DNA of 64,000 bases from Ampelomyces quisqualis (taxonomy: Eukaryota > Ascomycota > Dothideomycetes > Pleosporales > Phaeosphaeriaceae). The stretch is taken from assembly GCA_018398575.1 (NCBI GenBank), contig JAGTXZ010000021.1, positions 1,798,001 to 1,862,000 on the forward strand, written 5' to 3'. The notes under the pieces are model-generated. The model made no database searches. It was not told the origin of the DNA and saw only the letters and a program-made list of their open reading frames with translations. Below are positions 32,518 to 43,160 of the stretch, in pieces (position 1 is the first letter of the stretch; the number at the start of each line of letters is the position of its first letter). A program made the translations under genes and the position numbers.

Positions 32518-33906
32518 TCAACCCATCCACTTGTCAAACTCGGACTCTTGCTCCAGTGAGACCATGGTCGGATCCGACTGCCACGGACCGGAACGGTATT
32601 CAAGGTGTGTAGGTGAAATTTGCAGCAGGCTGTCGATATCGTGCTGCTCCAGCTTCGCGTCGAGCATGCCCGGGTGGCCATTTCGGTAGCCGTTGTGGAG
32701 TGCTGTCGAATCCATTTCGGAGTGGTGAGTTCCATCATATGCCAACAACATCGGATCAAGCTGGCCGTCATCAAATGGAGTATGACCATGCGAATGCATT
32801 TGCTGCATCAAGTCATTTCCACCTGGAAGCCCAAGAAGCGCATGATTGGAGGAGAACTGTGCCGATGGTGGCGCTGCGCCAACACGTCGCATGCGCATGT
32901 CGTCCTGGTAATGTGCGCCCATCATCTCTGGGTAAGCGGCAGTCTGGTAATACTGGTTGTACATATCGGTGTGCATTGGCATTGGCATTGGCCGTCCCTC
33001 GTTGGTCATCTCCCATGAAGATTTGTTGATTCCCTGGCCATTGGGCCCGAACGAGCGGTCGAAAAACTCCGGGTTCATTCCGCCGTTGGAAGGGTAGCTG
33101 AGCGATCGCTCAAGCCGTCTTGCCTGTCTGTTGCGGACTCTCCCACTTCCCGGAGCCCACTCTGCGTCATCGAGGTCACTAGGCTCTTCGTCGTCCGACC
33201 ATTCGCTCTTTCTCTTCTTTGGAGGCGCAGCTGCCTTGCTTGGGGAGAATTTGTACGACGGGTGCGCATTTTGATGGTTGATACGTTCGATCTTGGCATA
33301 CTCGTTGTACAGGTCCCGTATGCCAGAAGGTTCAAGCGGCCAGCTCTCACCAGCAACCGACGACACGATCTGATGGTTATTCTGTGCACACCAAGATTTC
33401 GCCCTCTCTGCGTATGCCGAGCGGTATAACATGAATGAGTTCATGGGCCGGGTGATGTAACCATTTCTCTTCTTTGCCTCCTCCCGCCTAACATCCGCTG
33501 GTCTGTTCACCCACTCCTCCATGTTTTTTACTGGAATATGTTGCAGTTCCGCCGTCAATATGCTCAAAGGCGCAGTCAACTTGGGCATCACGGCCTTATC
33601 GGCTTTGGGACCTTTTGGCTTCTTGGCCTTTGGTGTCGCTTTTGGTCGAGGACTTGCTTCGTTGCGTCGTGGCGAGCTCGAAGCTGCGACTGCTCGTCCA
33701 CTGCGCGTCGTTCTTCGTTCAAAATCGTCATCCACCGTGGACCTGGGAGTTGGTGGCGAGAATAGCGGCTGCTCGTTCTATGATAGGTCAGCTTTGCTGC
33801 CCGCGTCAGTGCATACTACACGCGCACTCACTGGCACTCCATGATATTGTCCGTCGTGGTAGTACTCATGTGCGGGACCATAGCCTTCCTGGACTGCAGT
33901 CAGCAT
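32518..33906 (-). CDS. HMG-box (MATA-HMG type) transcription factor
   Basis: Exons 33832-33906 and 32518-33777, 444 residues. An N-terminal disordered region with RS and KPKGPK basic patches leads to an HMG box: ITRPMNSFMLYRSAYAERAK, NHQIVSSVAGESWPLEPSGI and DLYNEYAKIERINHQNAHPS. The RPMNSFMLYR core and the QIVSS...W spacing are those of the mating-type/Ste11-like HMG subclass that binds DNA in a sequence-specific way. However, it is not at a recognisable mating-type locus (no alpha-box gene, no APN2/SLA2 nearby), so a general developmental regulator is more likely. The C-terminal two thirds are Met/His/Gln-rich and disordered. The start codon at 33906 is the first ATG of the joined frame; an additional upstream exon cannot be excluded. 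Confidence 0.85.
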
Positions 33907-36900
33907 TGCTGTAGGATGGCAATATCATGGACATTCTCACGTATTGGATACCGCGACCAAGCCCCTCGCCGGGATGGCTTACCACATGTGACCCATGCGA
34001 AGGGATCCCTTCGTGTGCTAACGACCTAGGAGAGGCATAGGCGAATCCACGGCCAGTGTTGTAATGCGCGATATGTTGCAAACCCACCTGGTACTCGACA
34101 CCAGTGCTTGGTGGAGTTGGCGGATGTTGCTGGATGAGCGTTTCGCCCCTCATGACGAAGCAGAGGCTGAGAGCAGGAGTAAGTCCGCCCTGAACGCAAT
34201 GATTGCACTTGCGACCCAATGCGCCGTAATCACTGCTAGCGGATTGCGAGCTCTGAGCTTAAACCAAAGCGTTTGGTGATGGGTGGTACCAGTAAGAAAA
34301 GACACCAAGGCTGGAGCGTACTCGGGTGGCAACAACTGCTTGCGAACAGATGGCGGATGCTTGGGATTGCAACGATTCACTGTCCAGAATTGCGAGGGGT
34401 CCTCAATCGCCTGATTCCAGACGCCTTCCAGATGAAAATGTCTTGGTTGAGAAATGGGACTAAAAGTAAGTCAGTGACGCGATAGGTTAAGTCTCACGCT
34501 TGTCTGTTTGCTTCATCGTGATGATGCATAACAGTTCGCAAAGAGTTCAGGGAACGAACCTGTTGCAGCTACCCGCTGTTCACCGGCTCCAATGCTTTGG
34601 TACGTTGACAATCGATTCGGATGATTATGCGATACAGATCTGCAAGTCAACACTTGGATCGTCCGAGTTTTGGTGTTTAGGCTCCGTTCTTTGTCGCAGA
34701 GGGGCAGCTTCAGCAATGCCTGGATGCAAGTGACGGGAGGCGATTCTTTGTTTGAAGGTCAGTCTATAGACGATATTTGTACCGACTACTTGGCCTCGAG
34801 GTCGACTGCTCACGTACATTGTAGTTCACTTGGTCGTCTGAACACGGACAAAGGAGACAGCCGGATTGGTGATGGCTTCCCGACTTTGCCACGATTGGTA
34901 TCTCGCGCTGCTTTTGGAAGTACCATACCCCACCAGTAAAGAGTATGTGTTAATGATAGGTACCTTGGCCACCTGGTCCGTTCACCTTCCCGAAGTCGTA
35001 AATATCATATTGCCCGTGCTTCGCAGTCGAAAACGGCACTCAGCCCCTCCTTCACTAGAGTTATGGCCTGGGGCTCCACGCCAAGCACCCTTACACACTC
35101 CCATCGTAGACACTGTTCGACAGGGCTACCTTGTAGCTTGCAGTAGTCATGTGCATCTAGCGCACAGTGTGGTAAGCCACAAGTTTTCTGGTTCTTCCAG
35201 CCGTTGCTACAGCCCTTGGTGAACGTGTTGCACCAGTCAAATGCGCAACATTCCTGCGCCAACGGTCCTGCAGGGCCACAGATACCCCTTCCCAAATGAC
35301 CAATTGCAAGGGTGTTACTAACCACCTTCTTCCAATCGAATGGGCCAGACGACGCCAAATGCTATTTTGCTCTTGCAATATGTTGTCTGGTCCGAGCATC
35401 CTAATTACAGCGGATGGCTGCAGTAGCACACAGGTCTGTATCTCCATGCCTGGCACACCTTGGCAAGGCTTACAATGATACAGCAAGCCCTCCCGCGTCT
35501 GTTTCATGCAAGGTCCCTGTGGTATACAATCGCAAAAATCGCGTTGTTAGTGTTCGTTTTGCACGCTGCCTCCACGCTGCAGATCGGCACACACAAAGGA
35601 AGCTGGCCATCGACCCGACACCCTGGGTGCGCTATGGTTCCGCGGGGAGCATGAGGGTCAGTCTCGCCCAGCTCGTCGACTATTCAAGGACCAATCGTGA
35701 GTTCCTGCTCCTCACGCCAACGGGTGGTGTGCTCGTCAGGTGGACCCCGACTGGGTCGGCCAGACCGCCACGGTACACTTGCCACTAGCAACCTCTGTGC
35801 GCGAGAGGGCGAAGACGTCAGCGTTTCCTTCCTCTATATCGCATGCAGCAGCCATTCGGATGGTTCCGGACGATCCTATCGATATGCAGCAAGGGAAGTG
35901 CCCTGTTAGGACCTGCCTCTGGAATGCAAGGTATCGCTTATTCTGGGGTATGACCAGACGCGGTTCAGGCGCTCAAGATTGTCCGAAGCTCAAACGGATG
36001 GTTACGACAATCGATTATAGCAGCTTTCGCTTTGCAGTGTTGTTGTCGAGAGGTCGTATGAAAGTGGCGTGGTTTGATGGTAAAGTTTGGGTTGTGCATC
36101 TTCTGACCGGTTCACCTCGGATTCAGCAAACCAACCAATGCTACCGCGCTACCTTGGAACTCCAGTAAGAATACTACGAAACAACAATAAAGGCTGCTTC
36201 TGATGTCATAATACAATGCACTCACGGTATTGTAGGTCAAGTTTGGCGACTTGAAATCACGCAAGTAGTATTGCGGCAAAGAATGACCTCGTCTACCAAG
36301 CTGCCTCAGAGGCTGCTCAGACGGACCCCACCCTTGGTCTACTTGATGCAGACGCTACAAGCTTACGCGCTTCCTCGAATCTATCGTAACTCCGCTCGTC
36401 AAGCTTTGGCCCTGTGAACTTTGACCATGAGCCGCCATTTGAGAGCCACTCGCAGTCTTCGAGATGGATAGTGAGGCACACACGCTCCGCGGCGCGGGCG
36501 CTAAACGTCAGGCCCTACTCATCGTAGTAGGAAAAGAATAGCGAGTACCCCACACCGCGAGGTTTGGAACCATGGTTCGCAAGCGCGGCGCGGAAGTGCC
36601 GCCTCTGGTCTTGTGTACCCTCTTACATTCGTGATCAGTGACTTTGTGCTTCGCTTTGCGTAAGAATTTAGTTTTTTCAACGTATGATTTCGACGAGATT
36701 GGTACGTACAACCAAGACAATAGGCCAGTGTTTGCAGCGAGTGGCACCAAGCAGATGCCGCACAAGTCAGAAGGAGCAGATGCCAAATCCGGCGTGCGTG
36801 ACGCCAACATCGTACGCTACCCGTCCCCGTCAGACCAAGCTCCGCTTGGTCTGACCTTTGGTCAACTTGGTGGGAGCGGGTACTCGAGAACTCAACGGTC

Positions 36901-38117
36901 CCGATTGGGGTTGGCGACTTGATCGCCCGCACTCTATCAAGGTTATAATAATGGCGCTTGACGATCGCCGTCGTACATCGAAGTACGAAACAATCCTCAA
37001 CTCGCTGCAGTCGTTCATGTTGCCTCAAAATGCAGGTACACAACTTTTGTTGCTTAACCGTGGAAACAGATCCTCCTCTGCAGCACCCGCGCTGAGCATA
37101 TGCCGAGACCGATGATCGCGTGCGGCGAAGCGAAAACGCCGAATGGCTTCATACAAGAAGGCATTCCGCTGCCGATGGCTCACTAGAAATGGCTATACGC
37201 GGATTGTTCCATCGTGCCGCCATACTAGCACGCTCTTGAGCACGTTGACCTCAACACCGTCAGGCACTGTGTGACCATGCTTCCAACACTTCGGTCCCAT
37301 AGTGTAGGCCAATCGGAAAAACATCGCTCGATGCTGAAGGCTCAATTCTTGGACCCTTCGGATCTGACAGATCTCCTTGCAATCATGTCCGTCTTCGCCT
37401 GGTGCCAGGCCAGCCCCAAAGCTGACTGCTCCACTCAATATCTCTAAGTGGCATAGCATCACCAGCACACCCCAAAAGCGGCACTGCAATGCTGCCATAT
37501 ACTGACTAGCTCTGTGCCACCAGTGACCAGGAACTTCTCGCATGACATGGAGGGCTTTAGGCACGTGATAATGCTCGCCATCTGGGGATGACTTCGCCAC
37601 CAAGAGCACGCTGCCACAATGTATCAAGTCGTCGATTCGAGGCTATTCTGATAGATTCTAGAACAGATGTTTCAGATGAAAGCAGTGTGAGGTGAAGCGT
37701 ACGTGATGGCTGTAGAGTGACAGGGGGACATGGGATCTGTGGAACATGTGCTGATTGAGGCTCATGTGGCGCTGTCGAAATAGCATATGAACAAAGAGTC
37801 TCATAATAGCCATGATCACGTTGTAATCGGGTGGAACTTTGAGGTACAATGTTCAAAGACCGGTAGAAAGAATGAAAGAATGGCAGTGCGGAGACAAAGC
37901 AAGACGCAAGGTAAGACAAGGAAACAATGCTGGATGGATGGTTCGGGTTGTGACAAGCAGCATGCACGATATAGCTGAACACGAAAAACTGAAGGCCTCA
38001 AATCAATCAATGAATTTGAGAATTACTACGTATCCAGGCGAATATCCGACACAGACCATCCTAGGAAGCGACAAGCGATTAATACAAGAGTCTACACGAA
38101 CTTCACTCTTCAGCTTC
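33907..38117. other. 4.2-kb stretch without a supported gene
   Basis: Base composition is mixed, not strongly AT-rich, and ORFs are short. Two are slightly gene-like. On the minus strand, 35005-35358 has ten cysteines in about 65 residues (ECCAFDWCNTF, KGCSNGW, KTCGLPHC, YCKLQ) but no ATG, so it could only be an exon. 37193-37627 (-) is a 144-codon ORF with no recognisable domain. I see no terminal repeats, transposase or reverse transcriptase. Possibly old transposon or gene remains. Confidence 0.35.
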
Positions 38118-41100
38118 ATGGCACATATATTGACACCCATCTCTCCCTCTCCATCTCCAACTGAGAGTGCCGCTGTGCTACCGGTACCACCTGTAAGGCC
38201 TCGCTTAGGAACTACAAGCTCCAGATCAAATACCGCATCAACGTTTGCTCGGCATACACGTGCATCAATAGCGAGGCAGACCGATAAATTAGAGCTTGCG
38301 AAATCGAGATCACATGCATTCAATGAAAGGCGAGGATCTTCTTCCATTTCGAATGTACCACAAGGTTCTGGCTTCGCGTACGATAATGGGTCTCCACGGC
38401 GGCCTCCAGGGCGTCAAGGAGACGCGACAACTTCGCTTTCGGGGACAAATACTCTAAATCCAGAGGCTAGATCCTACTTCCACCCTCGAACTGACGAAGA
38501 AAAAGTGCCATCCATCGACAATGATGAGCTCCCCTCGCTTGAAGAAGACAGTGAGTCGATACGTGACTCTCAGGAATCACCACTTATCACGCCTACACCT
38601 TCAACACCACAGACTTGTGACAATCATGTTGCCATGTATCTGACCAGCTCAGTGAAAGGCCAAAGCGGGCCTGATTCTGACGCTAGTAAACATGCAAACG
38701 AAAGTCCTGACGTTCCTAAAGCACGGATCAACAGCACATATTCATCGCAGCCGATTGCGTTCGTGACGTTCCACGCACGTAGCCCACACATTCATAGCTC
38801 ACTAGATCGGAGTTTATTGGGTAGCGAGACAAATCGTGAGTCTATCTTATCCGAACGTGGCAGTGATCACGAAACGAGAGCAGACTCATCTATAGGCTCA
38901 GACACTTCAGAGTTGCACGCAGATTTGTGGAGAGCGAGAGATGAGGAAAACACCATCTGGAAACTTCAAGCTCGAATTGAAGAGCTTCAAACCTTGAACA
39001 AGACATTTGAAGAAGAGAAGGAAGGTAGAAGATTGGATGCTGAGGTTCAACATGTGAATTCGAGGACTGAAATCGGAGTCCTCGCAAGTCAGATTCCGAC
39101 GTTGGACGTCGAAAAGGAGCTCTCAGAAAATGAGCCTGGGAATCAATATCTGAAGTCGCTGACCGAGCTTGGGGGTTTTAAAAGTCAATCTCGGACGTTG
39201 AAGGAAGAACACCTGCTTGAGAAGAAGGATGCTGAGAATGAGGATCTGAAGTCAAAGTCCGAGCTTAGATTTCTCCAGCGTCAGAACAAGGACCTGGAGG
39301 AGAAGATCGCGAATCTTGCAGGAGACACTGATCGGACCAGACAGGCAGCTTCAGCCACTGCGGTACAATTTGCGGCTCAGATAGAAGAGCTCAGTCGTGA
39401 TCGCGATACAGCACGCGCTGAATTACTCGTTTCGGCAGAACTTGAATCTCGGATCATAGAACTTGAGAAGGAGATCAGATCGAGAAAAATTGAGGACAAG
39501 AGGTCCAAGATTGCCCTTCGGAATCAGGTCAAGGAACTTGGCAAGGAGCTGCGCGAGCAACTTGACCTCAGGAGGAACATTGAGACTCTTGAAAATGAGG
39601 TGGCAAGTCTAAGAGAGCAAGGCAGGCAAAGGGATGCAGATGTTGCGGTCGAGGAACTGGAGCTCGAGAAGAACATTGAGATTCTTCGAGGTAAAGTCGT
39701 AAGCCTTGAAGAAGAATGTGATCGGACGAGAGAGATTGCCTCAGCTGCGAAGAAGGACTACACTGGCAGGATCAACGAGCTCAGCCATGATCGCGATACC
39801 GCACGCGCAGAAGTGTTGAGCCTTCAAACTGTCCAGGGAAAGTCACATTCTGGACAAGTCCTTGCTAAACTCCAAAAAGACTTGAGAGAATTGGGAACCG
39901 TAATCCGGGAGGCTGCAAAACACACTATGAACGATCTACCTAGACTTGAGCCACTCAAAGCCTTTGCCCAGCATACAATCATTGGCTCCGAGTCTAGTAT
40001 GATACACAAAAATTTGCTTGAGCTGATCGACGTATACGAGAGGAGAATACAGGTGGTGTATAGCCAGCATACCCAGACCCGGGACGCCCTTGCTAATAAC
40101 GACGAACAATTATCCAAGGCTATGCGTGAAGTTCAGGACCAGAAAGCAGCTGGAGTGCTCAAAGAGTCTGAGACAAAGCTTCTGGCGAAAGATGAGCGAA
40201 AACGTCTGGAATCAGATCTAGAAGAAGAGCGCAAAAACAGAAAGCAAGCAGAGCGCAAGCTCGAATCGTGGAAGACAAAAGCGGAAGAGATGTACAAGCC
40301 CAACCTCGAGAAGAAGTACAGAGAACTTCACAGCGACTTTACAGCTGCCTTGGACGAAAAAGCACGACAAAAAGAACGAATGGACACCTACGCACAGCGT
40401 GCTCGGCATTGGGAAGACAAATATAAATTTGCGAAGGTGAGGGCTGAGAAGGAGGTGGCTGGTTTCGAAGACATCATCAAGCTACAAAAAGACGAAATGG
40501 TGCTCTATATCCGAGATTATCACGACAAGACAATGGACGACAAGCATTGGAATTTACGCGATATTCAAGAGACGTTGCGCACTTTGGAGCACGATCACAA
40601 GCAGACACTTAGGCAATTCGATATCGTCAAGACGGAGAAAGCACAGTTGCAGGACAAGCTCGCGAAGTTACATGATATTATCAACACGCTCAAGGACGAG
40701 AACAGGAAAATAAACGAACTATGGGCAAGAGGCGGTCAGGCTTATGACCTAACTCAAGCTAGCAAAGTGTCCCGAAACAAGACATCCGAAGCGCAACCTT
40801 CATACCCCAGAGATTTTCGTATACCGCACTATCTCCACCTTACGGCAGTTTCTGAGCGAGAAAAAAGAGTCGCAGAACTCCGCGAGCAGCGGAAAATGCA
40901 AAGAGAACGCAAGGATTCGCCAGAGGCCGCATTGGAGGCTATATTGGAGCAAGTGCGCAATTGGCATATGGGCGGTAAAGAGAATACGAATAAGAGCCTG
41001 GTGGAGTATCAGGGACAGAGTAGCTGGGAGATATGGCAGGGAGATCACTGGTTGAATACATGTGAGGTCAGTAAGGAAGATCAGGATCGTGTTGCGATGT

Positions 41101-41198
41101 TGCGGCAACGAGGACTCATTCCTCCGGATGGAGATGAGGAAGCGGGAGAGGGAGGAAGTGTCGCATCGATACCCCCAAACCAAGGAGTTCTGGAATAA
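38118..41198 (+). CDS. Large coiled-coil protein, function unknown
   Basis: Single exon of 1026 residues from ATG 38118 (MAHILTPISPSPSPTESAAV). The frame is open upstream, but that part is unlike coding sequence. Residues 1 to about 270 are Ser/Thr/Pro-rich and disordered. From about 270 to 870 the protein is an almost continuous heptad-type coiled coil, with loose internal repeats of EELSRDRDTARAE and ELSHDRDTARAE and of DRTR(Q/E)(A/I)AS. The C-terminus is less charged and contains DFRIPHYLHL and WEIWQGDHWLN. Such proteins are often cytoskeletal, septal or centrosomal linkers in fungi, but I recognise no named family and assign no role. Confidence 0.75.
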   Translation: MAHILTPISPSPSPTESAAVLPVPPVRPRLGTTSSRSNTASTFARHTRASIARQTDKLELAKSRSHAFNERRGSSSISNVPQGSGFAYDNGSPRRPPGRQGDATTSLSGTNTLNPEARSYFHPRTDEEKVPSIDNDELPSLEEDSESIRDSQESPLITPTPSTPQTCDNHVAMYLTSSVKGQSGPDSDASKHANESPDVPKARINSTYSSQPIAFVTFHARSPHIHSSLDRSLLGSETNRESILSERGSDHETRADSSIGSDTSELHADLWRARDEENTIWKLQARIEELQTLNKTFEEEKEGRRLDAEVQHVNSRTEIGVLASQIPTLDVEKELSENEPGNQYLKSLTELGGFKSQSRTLKEEHLLEKKDAENEDLKSKSELRFLQRQNKDLEEKIANLAGDTDRTRQAASATAVQFAAQIEELSRDRDTARAELLVSAELESRIIELEKEIRSRKIEDKRSKIALRNQVKELGKELREQLDLRRNIETLENEVASLREQGRQRDADVAVEELELEKNIEILRGKVVSLEEECDRTREIASAAKKDYTGRINELSHDRDTARAEVLSLQTVQGKSHSGQVLAKLQKDLRELGTVIREAAKHTMNDLPRLEPLKAFAQHTIIGSESSMIHKNLLELIDVYERRIQVVYSQHTQTRDALANNDEQLSKAMREVQDQKAAGVLKESETKLLAKDERKRLESDLEEERKNRKQAERKLESWKTKAEEMYKPNLEKKYRELHSDFTAALDEKARQKERMDTYAQRARHWEDKYKFAKVRAEKEVAGFEDIIKLQKDEMVLYIRDYHDKTMDDKHWNLRDIQETLRTLEHDHKQTLRQFDIVKTEKAQLQDKLAKLHDIINTLKDENRKINELWARGGQAYDLTQASKVSRNKTSEAQPSYPRDFRIPHYLHLTAVSEREKRVAELREQRKMQRERKDSPEAALEAILEQVRNWHMGGKENTNKSLVEYQGQSSWEIWQGDHWLNTCEVSKEDQDRVAMLRQRGLIPPDGDEEAGEGGSVASIPPNQGVLE

Positions 41199-42197
41199 GG
41201 ATTTGAAGGGAAAGAAGAAGTCGCAGATGCTCAAGTCAACCTAGTGTGAGCAACGGCCCTGCAAGTTGTCAGTGGTTGCCAAAAGTTGGTCTCGAGACAC
41301 AAAGTAGCCGCCAAACTAGCACCTCGACTCCTACAACTCTATTTCTCGATCCCAATCTTCATTTCAGGTCAATATCAAACATGGAAAAATAGATTATTAT
41401 CGCAGACTCTGACTACGAAGGAACCTCAAGTTAAACATGGGCGTCGCCGCATCCTCGGTTGCGTACGTTACACGATATCCCTCGTTCCAAGGTAAGTCTG
41501 CAACTCTCCACGCAGATGGCATACCTATCGTCTTAGAATTATACATGTCGACCTTCCTCCGCTGTGTCGGCTGTTGGGCCTCCGCCGCGGCTTGTGGGAA
41601 GTAGGCAGGATCGTACAAAGACTCTGAGCTACGACGAAGGATCCAAGAAACGCAACATGTCGCGGAGCTTTTCGAGACAAATTTACACACGCTCGGCGCA
41701 ACAATGCTACCGGACGACGCTCAGCTCCAAAATTTACGTCTGCAAGCCTGGCTTGAACGTAGTCGATCGCGCAACGAGTAGGGGATGGAGTGGTTTGACA
41801 ATTAGGCTCAACGGCAACTTGGCTTCGGTGCATTGCGTGTGTTGTGGCGCTCTTAAATGAGCAATGTACTCTTGATATAGTTGTAGTTTTCTTCCATGCG
41901 TGAAAAAGTAGTGAGACAAACGTGGCAGAATGTGATGTGACGCCGTTCGAAGAGACGTTCTAATCTGCAATGATTCATGTAGAGCTGGTGCAAACTCCAG
42001 TGCGAGGAGCCCCGATGACTTCGTTGTTAGTGGTCATATGGGTCTCTGGATATCTCAGTTGAAGTCTGAAGTCGAAGGAGTAGTCCCAGATCGACCTCGG
42101 GACATCGCGTCGCGTCCTAACCCAGACCCACCCGCCGCCCCACTCATTGACCTCATCGGCTGTTACTCATCGCGTACCCAGGTCCTCCAACTCCACC
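41199..42197. other. Intergenic
   Basis: Holds a 55-codon ORF (41437-41604, listed separately) and the F-box gene promoter. Otherwise nothing recognised. Confidence 0.4.
41437..41604 (+). CDS. Possible short ORF, 55 residues
   Basis: Starts MGVAASSVAYVTRYPSFQGK, with a Gly at position 2 and Ser at 6 as in N-myristoylated proteins, and ends CVGCWASAAACGK. There is a possible splice donor GTAAGT inside it. Very weak; it may be chance. Confidence 0.2.
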   Translation: MGVAASSVAYVTRYPSFQGKSATLHADGIPIVLELYMSTFLRCVGCWASAAACGK

Positions 42198-43092
42198 ATG
42201 CTCTCCCTTGAGGATCTACCTTTGGAACTTGTCCTCGATATCCTCGCCTATGCTAAACAATCACACAACGAAAACCCGACGCAGAAGCACCCTCTCAACG
42301 AATGCGCCAGCACCAACAAGCACTTCTATGCCATTGTCGAGGAATACACGCGCGGTCTCCTAAAGCTACACGCCAACTTTACTCCGCCCAAGTCTTCCAA
42401 GATATTCAGCTGTCGCAGGAAATGGCTCAAAGAATACTGTCAGTTCTGTGCGCGCAAGTGCCAGCGCCGCGCAACCTTCTATCAGAGCCTCAGGTGCTGC
42501 ATAAAATGCGATAAGAAGTATTTCTCAAAGTTGGTATGTCTCTTTTCTTACCAGACAATGCATCATGAAGCACTCTCAGGCAATTGCTAACGCCGCTCTG
42601 CAGACCATGACCGAAGCCGCCAGAACGCACCACCTGTCCAAGCTCGACCTATTCACGCCAAACATGCTACACCCTTCCCTTCCGCCATTGACGATTGGCA
42701 AGTACTTCGTCATGGGTGGCCAAGCAATCATGGTCCTCGAATCCGACGTACTTGCGCGCAAGGCACATATTCAGACGCTTCTTGGCGGAAAACTTCCAGA
42801 GTTACATATGCGGCGGCGCCCTGCTGCACACGATCGCATCACGAACCATTATGGAGTGCAATTCGCGACGGCGTGCGGCGGGTGGAGGAGAAGTCTGGAA
42901 TTGACGCAGTCGCCGGGGAAGAAACAGCCTCGGAGTATGGAGTCGAGTGACAAGAGGAGGAAGTATGTGAGGAAGGAGTTGAATGACGAGTGGGCGTATA
43001 TGGGAATGGACAGGAAAGAGGATGATGAGCCGATTGAGTTCACAATGTCTGAGCGCTTTGGAGATCATGGAGGACGAGTGTGGCGGCTGTGA
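42198..43092 (+). CDS. F-box-like protein with a Cys-pair motif
   Basis: Exons 42198-42533 and 42604-43092, 274 residues. The N-terminus MLSLEDLPLELVLDILAYAK fits an F-box (Leu-Pro-x-Glu-Leu start), the part that binds Skp1 in SCF ubiquitin ligases. It is followed by CQFCARKCQRR...CCIKCDKKYF, a CxxC/CxxC pattern that may hold zinc. After the intron the sequence continues TMTEAARTHHLSKLDLFTPN, common in uncharacterised fungal F-box proteins. The C-terminus is basic, then acidic. The substrate is unknown. The start is the first ATG, immediately before the F-box; the in-frame upstream codon at 42147 is TTG. Confidence 0.75.
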
Positions 43093-43160
43093 AGACATCT
43101 ACGTGAGTTCGAGGGAGATATCATAAGCATTGCGTTCTGAGGACCTTGCGGTACAAAGTA

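Noticed and set aside
32518..33906. HMG gene as part of a mating-type locus
   Set aside because: The box resembles MATA-HMG, but flanking mating-type genes are absent and the protein is longer than MAT1-2-1.
35697..36168. Plus-strand ORFs 35414-36168 with a hydrophobic stretch (IALLVFVLHAAS) as a secreted protein
   Set aside because: Hydrophobic stretch is not at the N-terminus, frames do not join with convincing splice sites, no domain.
37193..37627. 144-codon minus-strand ORF
   Set aside because: No recognisable domain or neighbours supporting it; no ATG context judged convincing. Kept only as a note in the gene-poor stretch.
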